Source of the DNA: Procambarus clarkii
Taxonomy: Eukaryota; Arthropoda; Malacostraca; Decapoda; Cambaridae
Assembly (NCBI RefSeq): GCF_040958095.1
Contig: NC_091160.1
Coordinates: 43,122,935-43,186,934, forward strand
Length of the DNA: 64,000 nucleotides
Direction of reading: 5' to 3'
Shown: positions 40,693-52,368 of the stretch, piece by piece
How the letters are laid out: each line of letters starts with the position of its first letter
Numbering within the stretch: position 1 is the stretch's first letter
Made by a program: the position numbers and the translations under genes
The notes under the pieces: model-generated
What the model was told of the DNA's origin: nothing
Seen by the model: only the letters and a program-made list of their open reading frames with translations
Database searches by the model: none

Positions 40693-43600
40693 TTACTTGG
40701 CTCTCAAGCTATCGTATTTGGAGAAAGCTTCATCAATGTCTACATAGCAGCCCTGTAGATGCCTGTGGGGGAAAAAATAAAATGTATTTATACATTTATC
40801 ACAGTACACCACATAGGAAAGGGTAGTCATGTTGGACAATGAGTTATCTTGATCTAGTCATTCTGTCCCATTGGGGTTGGTCCCATATAGTTCATTGAAT
40901 CAAGGTTATACTGTAATCTGAAAAACTATTTTAATCCAAGTCATAATCTACAATGACGGCAAAAGATGACTAGTCTTACCTGTCAACCTTGGTAGCATCA
41001 AAGGCAGTGCGCCCATGAAGAACTCTTCGATTGTTAAAGGCTACCAGATCACCAGGTACCATGTTGAACTCTAGACATGCAGCTGGATCACGAAGTTTAC
41101 TAGAGAACAACTGAAAGAAGCACTTTCTAATTAACTTTGGCACATGGGAAAATATTGCAACAGCTGACACTTTATAATTTCCTTTATTATGATTTGCATG
41201 TTCACATGTTAAATGTTTTAGGTTTTACAAGGCTACCGATTTCACCTTTCCCAATCTGGTTCAATATATTGAATTCGTTATACTGTAAAGTAATTTAGCT
41301 GCTAGCAAGTAATGGTAGAGGCATCTTGCAATCTTGAGGATGGGTTGCATGTTATTTCCATGTAGGAATAGGTTTTCCCGTTTATGAACAAAATTTAATG
41401 CGCACACAACATCCGATAATACTGTAGATTTCCTCAACCATTGTGGTATGCACCGTTTTTTGGCAAAATATTTCCATAGTGCAGTTAAGAATACACACAT
41501 TTATAAATATTCAGCTAGTGTCAAAATGTTTCCAAAGTTGACACTTGTAAATTGGGAATATATATACACACATTCTGTACACGACCCACAAGCACTGGTG
41601 GAAGGGCAAAGTGGTCCTACACCTTACACTCCAACTTCAGAATATATTACGGCGAGATGTCTGCATTTCTGAACTTGGGACACAAGGTGTAGGACCACTG
41701 CCCTTCCAGAGTGCTTGTGGGTTACACTTAGACTAGCTTCAGTAGAGGCTTTCAGACTTCCTATAATTTCAGTAGAAACACAGCTGTACAATTTTCACAA
41801 GTTTGTGGTGGTTTAGTGGCAGAGTACGTGACTGGCAGTGCTGGCGGTTGTAGGTTCGCACCTACTTAAGAGTCCTAGTGGATTTTCTAATTATTGTTAC
41901 TGTATTACAACACTGCAAACAAGGCATGACGGGGTGTATCTCATCGAAACTTAATACCGAACAAGTTACAGGATGTCTATTCCTATATTTTCTTCAGAAG
42001 GTCAGATGCAACACAAAGGCAATGGTTTCATGCTCAAGCCACACTGTAGGACTGAGAATATTAAAAGTTTAACCCACAGGGTTATCAACTGAACTGCCTA
42101 CCCACCAAAGCCATAACTACTAAAACTGCCAAATTTTAAAATATACCTGGAAAAGATAAAGGCAAATAGGCCCCCCCCCCCCCAAACAAGCCACTGGCTT
42201 CCTGTCCACATTCTTCCTAAGCATTAAAAAGGAAAAATCCAAGTACAGTACTGTAATATCTGTGCTACACAGTTCCAGCACTGCAGTGTTAAAATTAGTA
42301 TTGCTTTAGTTCATGTTTTATTTTTATTAACATTGTAGGCCCCGAGTTAAGCAATGCATTGGGGGTGCTATACAGATGATAGACCCTGCCAGTCTGCTAA
42401 ATTGCAAAATTATTACCTAGTTACAACAAAATTTATAAGAAATTTGTGCACAAGCTATTTTAATGCCAGGCCTTTCCAGCAAGGTCTAGTAATTTTCCCC
42501 ACAAGAGATCTCGAAAATATATAGTACAATGAGGGCCACAATTGCAAGGGCAACTGCCCAGTGTGCCCATGCTTTAAGACTACTGTTTTAGTGTAAACTA
42601 TGGATCTAATTATTGTACAGTACCTTGTATGCATGGTAGAATGGCGTGACAACATGTGTGGGTGCCTGAAGAGGCTTCATTGTGCGGTTATTGTAATGCA
42701 CCTCTGTCACATCCCCGTCACTGTTTGTGCACAAGATGGGCCACAGAGCCGAATACTGCCGACCTTCATTCTTTATGGAAAATCTGGAGAAAGACAAAAA
42801 TGTTTTGTCATAGGCATCTAAAGGATTTTAATGTGTGAACAGCTCACTGTTATCACTTCCTACAACCAAGCCATCCTATGGTAACCCAAAATACTGTTAA
42901 AGTAAAAGTAAATATTGCATTTTTGTGGACTTGCCATGTAGGGGAAAATAGGGCAATTCAGTGATGGTTATCTCTGGGAAGAGATTCGGGCCTACTCCAT
43001 TATCACCTATTCTCATACCACATTTACCTATTCAAGACCTGCAGCCTTGAGAACAACAACTCGCAAACATCTAGACAGCGGACTACCGCCCCTACACCAC
43101 AGCCCGTCATCCTCCTCACACCTGGGAGCTCACGCCACTGGCCAGGGAACTAGCCCAGTGGTAGTTAGCGCGAGCCGGTTCCCTAGTTATCTTTACTCCA
43201 GTGCCACCTGGACGGCCATCGTTCCATATATGTGGAGGCTAGCCAGCTCCAGCAAGCCAGATTACTCGGTGCTCTACTGACTAGACCTGTTTACATACCT
43301 GTGTGGTAATAGATTTACACACAGTCTTGGCTCGGTATTCCCACAATTTTCCAATTTGCACATCAACGTAAATTTGATAGTCTTTTGATTTGCACTTTGT
43401 ATAAAGCCAAGCTTTGATATTGTGTTTTGTAGTTTAACATTCAGTATTAAGTTTGTCTTATCCTACAGTTCTCACAATGAAGTTAAATGGCAGTAATTTT
43501 TTTCACTTGTTTTTTTGTTTAATATATGGCTGACATGCTATCTGCCCTAGAGGTTCTTTACCACCATTCATTTTTTCCCATCTATTAGCTTTAGGCCATA

Positions 43601-45387
43601 CCCTCATGGATGTGTATTAACAATATCTGTTATATTGTAACAGATATTGTTAAGAGATCAAGATCCCCCCCCCTTTTTTTTTACAGTTGGATTTTAAAAT
43701 TTAACTAGGAAAGATCATAAAGGCAAATAATTGTTGTGGGGGGGGGATTATCAACAGGCCTCGAGTATTTATACAAGCTTCCTGTCCCAAACAAAATGAA
43801 TCAATACCTGCCAAGTACCAAGCTACACATTTTAGCAAGGAAGTAACATCTCAAGTAGGGAATTTCTTACAGGTAGGCATCTACAGTATACTTCAAGATG
43901 CTACTCCACTACAGAGAAACTACTGTACTTGCAATATTAAGAACTACCTGCCATGTAACTACCCAAAAATGTAGACACTTAAACTGTACCTGACAGGTGT
44001 AGAGGCAAGGACATGGAAAGCTGCTGGCTCATTTTCTTCTAGCCATCTAGCAATTCTGAAGCCATCAGTAAAGAAGGATCGTCCACCTGGGTCAGAGCCA
44101 GAAAGTTTGGGGTCGTTGGCCTGTTAGAGAAAATCCAATATTTAGGAAGCCCTGAAAATTATGTAGACTTTAGCAATTCAAGAATTATTTTAACCCCACC
44201 ATCCCCCACACTATCACAATTTTTTTGTTGTATACAACATGTGAAAGTACTTTGAGACAGTGGAGAAGCTGCATCCCAGGACTCTTCTCCCTGTAGTTCA
44301 TGTCTGTGTGATGAGCCAGGGCAACACCAGTATATGCCAGATGTGAACCTTCCACTGGCTTGTTGATTACGTCAAATGTGTGACCATATTGGGTCTCTTT
44401 CACATAGGCAAATCTTTTCACAACATCTACAATTTTGTTAACCTTAGGTGGCACTCCACGGAGAACGGCAACGCCATACTGAAAAAAAAATCAAAACTTT
44501 AGAAAAGGCACTTATCTTGCAAGTACTGTATAGCATGCAAGAATTTTTCACAATCAGTATTCTCTATTAAATAACAGCTTAAAATAAGCAAGATTTAGTA
44601 CATCATAATGTACCATATTGAAAACTTGCCCTGTAAAACATATCCAGCCACTGTTTGAGACCACTGTCAGTCTCCATCACCTCATTATAAGACATTTCGG
44701 GGAAGCTGGACCAGATGGTTGTCCGATCCCACAATTCAAATTCTGGGCGTTGGGTCAACAGCTCCATGTCCATGCTATCACTAGCAAATTTATTGTGCAT
44801 GAAGGATTTCCCATACTTTAATAGCCTGTGAACAAGAACATTTTCTTAACACACATTTTGCACCTACCCATGTCAGTTTTGTTTTGCCCAGTAACATGTG
44901 CAGTCAACTAGCAGACCTTTATGTAAAAGGACAAATTCCTCAGCTTGGCAACTTTACTAACCATTACTAAACACTAATTCCATGCCATCTCCATAAGCAA
45001 TATACAATGGTGTAGGGAACTAAAACCTTAATGCACTTAACTACAGCAATATAATACTAGTCACCAACACAGATTAGGAGACTTTTTCATGCAATCCATC
45101 AGAAGTAACTTTGGTAAAAATCTCTTAAAACAGATTAGAGCTTAACCAATGAACATTATCCTCCACTAAACTATTAGAATGCTTCAAGATGTCTAAGAAA
45201 TAAGTACCATGCTGGGTCATATTCTGACTTGTGATTCTCTCCTTCCTCAGACCAAATGATCTCTAGTTTGCCTGCATCATTCATGGTAAGGGAGAGTGGC
45301 TTTATGTTCACATCGAGAGTTGGAGAGTCCACCAGTTTCTGGCTTGTGCTGGGGTCCACACATCTAGGGCACTGGCAATTGTCCCTC
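40693..45387 (-). CDS. BBOX1: Gamma-butyrobetaine dioxygenase, 5'-incomplete
   Basis: Seven minus-strand exons in coding order: 45387-45208 (cut by the gap), 44825-44630, 44478-44251, 44120-43990, 42783-42624, 41110-40980, 40762-40693; 364 residues visible. It is an Fe(II)/2-oxoglutarate oxygenase that hydroxylates gamma-butyrobetaine to L-carnitine. Visible residues 4, 6 and 9 form the N-terminal zinc site (RDNCQCPRC). The iron ligands are H182 and D184 (HHTDMNY) and H330 (VLHGR). R342 in DRHLQG is the probable 2-oxoglutarate arginine. GMQLLHCLK and HLQG favour BBOX1 over the paralogue TMLHE. About 35 N-terminal residues are missing. The intron after the second exon starts GC (AGG|GCAAGT); the others are GT-AG. 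Invertebrates often have several paralogues, so one-to-one orthology is not certain. Confidence 0.88.
41584..41722. mobile_element. Small inverted-repeat element in BBOX1-like intron
   Basis: Starts ACCCACAAGCACTGGTGGAA and ends TTCCAGAGTGCTTGTGGGT; arms of about 40 bp (continuing GGGCAAAGTGGTCCTACACC) flank a 55-bp AT-richer centre. No coding capacity. The size and structure fit a MITE. Confidence 0.75.
41805..41872 (+). mobile_element. tRNA-like SINE remnant
   Basis: GTGGTTTAGTGGCAGAGTAC (A-box-like) and TTGTAGGTTCGCACCTACT (B-box-like with paired arm). The acceptor ends do not pair, so this is not a tRNA gene. Confidence 0.4.
42985..43285. repeat. GC-rich insert of unknown type in intron
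   Basis: Within the intron between the exons at 43990 and 42783 a stretch of about 300 bp is much richer in G+C than the surrounding intron and carries a 78-codon plus-strand frame (43047-43280) of serine/threonine-rich composition. The abrupt composition change suggests an inserted repeat; its family is not recognised. Confidence 0.35.
43617..43653. other. Perfect short hairpin in intron
   Basis: TTAACAATATCTGTTA and TAACAGATATTGTTAA are exact reverse complements separated by a few bases. It lies in an intron of the BBOX1-like gene. Length and AT content do not fit a microRNA precursor. Confidence 0.8.
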
Positions 45388-45887
45388 NNNNNNNNNNNNN
45401 NNNNNNNNNNNNNNNNNNNNNNNNNNNNNNNNNNNNNNNNNNNNNNNNNNNNNNNNNNNNNNNNNNNNNNNNNNNNNNNNNNNNNNNNNNNNNNNNNNNN
45501 NNNNNNNNNNNNNNNNNNNNNNNNNNNNNNNNNNNNNNNNNNNNNNNNNNNNNNNNNNNNNNNNNNNNNNNNNNNNNNNNNNNNNNNNNNNNNNNNNNNN
45601 NNNNNNNNNNNNNNNNNNNNNNNNNNNNNNNNNNNNNNNNNNNNNNNNNNNNNNNNNNNNNNNNNNNNNNNNNNNNNNNNNNNNNNNNNNNNNNNNNNNN
45701 NNNNNNNNNNNNNNNNNNNNNNNNNNNNNNNNNNNNNNNNNNNNNNNNNNNNNNNNNNNNNNNNNNNNNNNNNNNNNNNNNNNNNNNNNNNNNNNNNNNN
45801 NNNNNNNNNNNNNNNNNNNNNNNNNNNNNNNNNNNNNNNNNNNNNNNNNNNNNNNNNNNNNNNNNNNNNNNNNNNNNNNNNNNNNNN
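45388..45887. other. Assembly gap (500 N)
   Basis: Exactly 500 N, a fixed-size scaffold spacer. The left side ends inside an exon of the BBOX1-like gene; the right side starts in the middle of a SINE at a point equivalent to 20056. Confidence 1.
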
Positions 45888-46721
45888 TACGAACCCAGAC
45901 CAAATCGCTCACAAGGTGTAGGGTGTTTGTGTTATCACTATGCCAAGAGTTGTTCAAGAGCTGACAACACACAACAAAACCAAAGATGTTTCCCACTTCA
46001 TGTTACAGTGACAGGAAGAAGACCGTGGTGATAGGCCACATTTAATTGTGCACAATTTGTTCTTCGGAATACCTAACCACCTATTTCTCCAGTGCTTGGG
46101 AATGGCAATATGAATCATGGGGTATAAATCTGAGTAAGGAATGTACTTCTGGGAGATAGGACAGACATAAAAGACTTCTTTAGGTGCCTCTAATGACCAT
46201 CCATTAAAGTGAACCCCAATATGGCTGGGAACCCAGCAAAATTTAATTGTCTTATCTGCTAAAGATTAGGGGCAGCCAATATTGAATTTCGATCATCATG
46301 AGCACTAAAGGGCCAAAACCTGTAAGGTCATACGAGCATGAGTCAACTATTATAATGAATGTTGCCTTATGAAAAGTAACTGCCATAAAGCATATACAAT
46401 TACATAAAGCTCTGCAGTAAAAATACTAGTCTCTAGCGGGAGGCAACACACAAATGTTTGCCCTGGAAAGATAAAAGAAAAGCTTACAGAAATAATCTGA
46501 AGCCTTCAGAGATGGTAACGGATTTAATGTGTAGCTTATACTAGTATTTGTCTTGAGAAAAAAAAATCATGTTTATCGACTTACATGTATCGAGATGATT
46601 TCAAGATTTTTTGGAGGGTTTCTGGATTTTTTGACGTGACTTGAGCAATAAGTAACCTGACTAGATTACAATGTAGATTGATGGCCTCATAATTTATTTG
46701 GGTGAATTTAAATTCCTGATG

Positions 46722-46968
46722 AGACAGGTCTCATAGCCTGGTGGATAGCGCGCAGGATTTGTAATTCTGTGGCGCGGGTTCGATTCCCGCACGAGGCAGA
46801 AACAAATGGGCAAAGTTTCTTTCACCCTGAATGCCCCTGTTACCTAGCAGTAAATAGGTACCTGGGTGTTAGTCAGCTGTCACAGGCTGCTTCCTGGGGG
46901 TGGAGGCCTGGTCGAGGACCGGGCCGCGGGGACACTAAAGCCCCGAAATCATCTCAAGATAACCTCAA
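46722..46968 (+). mobile_element. SINE family 1 (duplicate of 20890-21136)
   Basis: No differences from the first copy were seen, including the T-arm-like GCGGGTTCGATTCCCGC. Confidence 0.88.
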
Positions 46969-47617
46969 GAAGGGTACATGTCCCCCCCCCCCCATACATC
47001 ACCACATAATTTTCAAACTCCTTAAATGGGTTGACCCAAATACTAGTTGGGTCAAACTCCAGAATGAAGAATATATACAAACAATTTGAGGCGCATCCGA
47101 TCCCTCGATCGTCATCGCCCCTCAACCAACAATAACATACAATTTGCACACTGGATGTTTCATCCATAGGTAACTCATTTTTAAATACTGTACTATATTC
47201 TCCACATTTTTAAGTTTTGTACGCCCACACATACTGTACAACCTATCCTATGGTTCCCGCATCGTCATGAGTTCGGTTAGGCAAGACAATAATATTTATG
47301 CTAACTGCTTCATGTTGTAATGTACTGTACCTGTAGCCTCCAGAAAACTGCTGTAGGATTACTGCTACAGTTGTAAGTGCTGTAAGTTAACTACATGAAC
47401 TTAACAATTTATCCTAGTGACATAACACCATGCTAACTGTTGCTATCCAATATTCGGCCTTCTTGGCACCATTCCCTCACTCTGTCCTCACACTCGGCCC
47501 CTATACTGTCCTCATAGCCCTTCCATGTGCTAGATAGTCATGATGACTTAGTGGCTCTCTCCTCATAATTACGTTCGTCATGTTCCTTCATACCAGTGAA
47601 AGTGCACGCTGGCATCC

Positions 47618-48032
47618 CGCCAGCCAAGTCCCGTCTACCCACCAGCCAAATCCTGTCAACCCGCCAGCCAAGTCCTGTCAACCCGCCAGCCAAGTCCTGT
47701 CAACCCGCCAGCCAAGTCCCGTCAACCCGCCAGCGAAGTCAAGTCAACCCGCCAGCCAAGTTCCGTCAACCCGCCAGCCAAGTTCCGTCAACCCGCCAGC
47801 CAAGTCCCGTCAACCCGCCAGCCAAGTCCCGTCAACCCGCCAGCCAAGTCCCGTCAACCCGCCAGCCAAGTCCCGTCAACCCGCCAGCCAAGTCCCGTCA
47901 ACCCGCCAGCCAAGTCCCGTCAACCCGCCAGCCAAGTCCCGTCAACCCGCCAGCCAAGTCCCGTCAACCCGCCAGCCAAGTCCCGTCAACCCGCCAGCCA
48001 AGTCCCGTCAACCCGCCAGCCAAGTCCCGTCC
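47618..48032. repeat. 21-bp minisatellite (duplicate of 21786-22200)
   Basis: Same number and order of variant units as the first copy. Such arrays usually change length quickly, so this identity argues for very recent divergence or the same locus. Confidence 0.97.
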
Positions 48033-48661
48033 ACTAAAGCCACAAAAAACGTCTAATTAAGCCAGAGAAAGCAAAATCAAGCCAAATACAAAGCAAGTTA
48101 GGCCAAATCAACCCAATAAAAGCCTTAAGAGAGCCAAGCCGAGGAGGTAATGACTCAACCACTCAACACTAACTCAATTATCACCAAGAAATCTACACAC
48201 TATTGATGCAATTCCTTCATTCCATAATAGTCAGAAGACATAGAGCCTCGACATGTCGAGATATAAGCTACATTATACACAGCTGAGTTAGAAGACTCAC
48301 CAAATATGAGAAAAGGCGCCAAAACTCAGTCCGGTGAGAAACTTCACATCACAACAACAACAATGACACATTCCTCAGGGACCCCGCGCTTGTCATTTCA
48401 AATATCATTGTGGACCATAATTTACAAACATACTCGAATCTAATCTAAGTTAATCTACACTAATCTGTGCTACACTAACCTAATCTAACGAATCAAGTAA
48501 TTTGGTTTTGCTATTTTATTTTTTGAGTTATGACGTCACTGTGATGTCATGAAGGGACCTCTTTATTTTTTTTTAGAATCCTCTCTGCCAAATATTTCCT
48601 TGTTTTTTTTAGTATTGCTTATCTTTAAACTCAATTACTAAATTACTCTAATATTAATATT

Positions 48662-49566
48662 TAAGAACATAAGAACATAAGAACAAAGGTAACTGCAGAA
48701 GGCCTATTGGCCCATACGAGGCAGCTCCTATTCTATAACCACCCAATCCCACTCATATACTTGTCCAACCCGTGCTTGAAACAATCGAGGGACCCCACCT
48801 CCACAATGTTACGCGGCAATTGGTTCCACAAATCAACAACCCTGTTACTGAACCAGTATTTACCCAAGTCTTTCCTAAATCTAAACTTATCCAATTTATA
48901 TCCATTGTTTCGTGTTCTGTCCTGTGTTGATACTTTTAATACCCTATTAATATCCCCCCGGTTATGTCCATTCATCCACTTGTAAACCTCTATCATGTCA
49001 CCCCTAACTCTTCGCCTTTCCAGTGAATGCAACTTAAGCTTTGTTAATCTTTCTTCATATGAAAGATTTCTAATTTGGGGAATTAACTTAGTCATCCTAC
49101 GCTGGACACGTTCAAGTGAATTTATATCCATTCTATAATATGGCGACCAAAACTGAACTGCATAATCTAAATGGGGCCTAACTAGAGCAAGATATAGCTT
49201 GAGAACCACACCAGGTGTCTTGTTACTAACGCTGCGATTAATAAATCCAAGTGTCCGATTTGCCTTATTACGAACATTTATGCATTGATCCTTTTGTTTT
49301 AAATTCTTACTAATCATAACTCCCAGATCCCTTTCGCAATCCGACTTTCGCAATCACAACACCATCTAGCTCGTATCTTGTAACTCTATCATCATTACCT
49401 AACCTCAGAACTTTACATTTATCAGCATTAAACTGCATCTGCCAATCCTTTGACCATTTCAAAACCCTATCTAGATCAACTTGAAGTGATAGTGAGTCCT
49501 CCTCCGAATTAATTTCCCTACCGATTTTCGTATCATCGGCAAATTTGCAAATGTTGCTACTCAAAC
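48662..49566 (-). mobile_element. CR1 LINE subfamily C (duplicate of 22831-23735)
   Basis: Carries the same frame break and the same octamer tail as the first copy, so it is a copy of the inserted locus rather than an independent insertion. Confidence 0.92.
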
Positions 49567-50537
49567 CTACTTATTTACAATAAGAAAATAATTTCTTCTT
49601 CAGATATTCGTAAGCTTAATATCTTCTAATATGGCATAACCTTCCTATCAAATATATCAATCAATCAATTCATGTTTATCCAAAAGAATGTGTATACAAA
49701 GAACATAAGGGTAATGTACAAATGTAGGGACAGGAGTTACACATACTAATGAAGCAACTACAGGATTACGCAAAACGTTTTTCGCAAAAAATCTAACCGA
49801 ATAGCATATTATTACATATTATATGTGGCATATTATTCATGTTTTATACATAGCTATTTAATATCATTACAAAATCATTAATTTGCTTCACTAAATATTA
49901 TATTACATTATCGCGGGCTGGAATATACCGCTCAATCATCATACTTTAAAATACAATAACCCATTACATCTAATTTTATAGTAATCCCCTGTTTATGTTT
50001 ATAATATAAATAAATGAATTAACCCTAAATAGGTAATTCATAATGAATAAGTAATTTGGCCAATATGTCCATGTTCAATATATGAGGTGAGTTTACACTC
50101 GGGCTGCCTTGAACAGCTGACACAGTCAACAACAAGCAACAGGTGGGAGCTAATATTTTGGTGTTTGGGCGCATCCGATCCCATGATCGTCGTCGCCCCT
50201 AAATCAACACAACATAATATTTTGGTGCTCATCATCAGCCTCTTTACGGGCTATTCATGCCCGTGCCACTTCTTGGGGTGGCTTAATCTTTATCAATCAA
50301 TCAGCCTCAAACGGGAGACATCTCCCGTCACGCAGGGTGCAGTCACACCTCCACAGATCTCCAGTATCAGCTCTTGATACTGGTAATGGCTCAAAAGGGT
50401 CACCATTTACGGGCTATTCATGCCCGTGCCAACTTTTGGGTGGCTTAATCTTTATCAATCAATCAATCATCAGCCTCTGGAGAGGTACATGAGGCTTAGC
50501 CCCGTCCCTCTCTTTCATACCAACAACAACCTCTACC

Positions 50538-50995
50538 AACCTTAAGGCTACCATAGTATACTTAAGGCTACCATAGTATACTTAAGGCTACCATAGTATA
50601 GTTATGGCTACCATAGTATACTTAAGGTTACCATAGTATACTTAAGGCTACCATAGTATACTTATGGCTACCATAGTATACTTAAGGTTACCATAGTATA
50701 CTTAAGGCTACCATAGTATACTTAAGGCTACCATAGTATACTAAGGCTACCATAGTATACTTAAGGCTACCATAGTATACTAAGGCTACCATAGTATACC
50801 TAAGGCTGCCATAGTATACCTAAGGCTGCCATAGTATACTTAAGGCTACCATAGTATACTTAAGGCTACCATAGTATACTTAAGGCTACCATAGTATACT
50901 TAAGGCTACCATAGTATACTTAAGGCTACCATAGTATACTTAAGGCTACCATAGTATACTTAAGGCTACCATAGTATACTTAAGGCTACCATAGT
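50538..50995. repeat. 20-bp minisatellite (duplicate of 24708-25168)
   Basis: Same order of variant units, but at least two units read CTAAGG where the first copy has CTTAAGG. Confidence 0.95.
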
Positions 50996-52368
50996 ACCTT
51001 ACCAACCAGCGAGTATGCCTTAGTCCTAAACATGACCTAGGATAAAAGTATACTTTCCTGTCCTGTCATATTCATATTCCATATGAATATACTTCACGGA
51101 ATATGCTTCACACTTTTCTTATATCTTAGATTCTTTAGATTAATCTAGGTTTGAAAATTGCACGTGCAAACTATCTGCTGTTCAAAATTATCTGCTTCCA
51201 TTTGAAATAGGCGTTTGGAGTGCTGTACTATTTAGATACACCGTAAGATATTAAATATCCTCCAACGATTTCAGTCAATTTATGTGGTAATTATCCAAAC
51301 TATTCAGTGCCCAATTTGCCTGTTTCCATCCTGTCCATGCTTGGGTATGTAAGAGGGTATGTGGCCTTCATAGACTTAAGCATGTGTGTGTCAAAGGTAC
51401 AGTATGGTGATGCTAAATGTGTTGTACCGTAGCTGATATTCGAAAAGAATATGTAAGATATAGAGCTTGTAAAAGACATATTAATCATTTCATGAATTTT
51501 CATTAATGAATTACATTTCACCTTTGTGAATGTACATTAATGACACTATGTAAAAGACACATCTAATACTTTATGTAGGGCATACGTAAATCTGTGTATC
51601 TATGTATTTACGTATGTAGGTTAGCTTAGCATTTTAAAAGCACCGAATCACCTTCTGTGGTTGAGTGTTCAATAAACCCTTGAACTGTATGTTTAACACT
51701 TCTCTAACCCTGTCCATGGAGGACAGAAGAAAATGTATATATGCTGGTTAGCATTGTAAATGTGTGGCCACGTCTGTGGTAGAAAATAATAAAAAAAAAA
51801 AAAAAAAAAAAAAAAAGACATTGTATTGGTGTAGGGGCCGGAGGGGAATCGAAAGTACTGTACCTGTGGCCTTTTATGGTACAGTACTCTGTACTACCTT
51901 CAAACACATTTTATATTAATGAAACAATCTGTAAGTTTGTTTTCACGTTTGAATGCATTTAGCACATGATACAAAGTGCGGCCTTATGAAATCTTCACCG
52001 AGTAAAATACAGCATTTGTATGATGAAAGGTTCCCCACCCCTGAGGTGGGAGGAGGCCTGGTCGACGACCGGGCCGCGGGGACGCTAAGCCCCGGAAGCA
52101 CCTCAAGGTCAAGGTACCCCTGGTGTAAGCTAATGATTGGTTTCTTAATACTGTATGCTCTTTTTCATGTGGGATGATTCAGGTTACAATTCTCTAGTTT
52201 TTATTTATTTGAAAAGGTATTTGTGTATGTAAAATATTAATCTTGCATGTATATAGTACTGTATATACTTAATATATGCTGCTTTAAAACAGTTTTGTGT
52301 ACAGTACTTTATAATTCAGTATGTATTAGGGTATTAATGTTATTTTAACGTGTTTATTTTCCAGAAAG

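Noticed and set aside
43617-43653. microRNA precursor
   Set aside because: The hairpin is only about 37 bp in total, too short for a precursor.
45256-45996. Open frames of more than 200 codons across the N run
   Set aside because: They consist mostly of undetermined bases.
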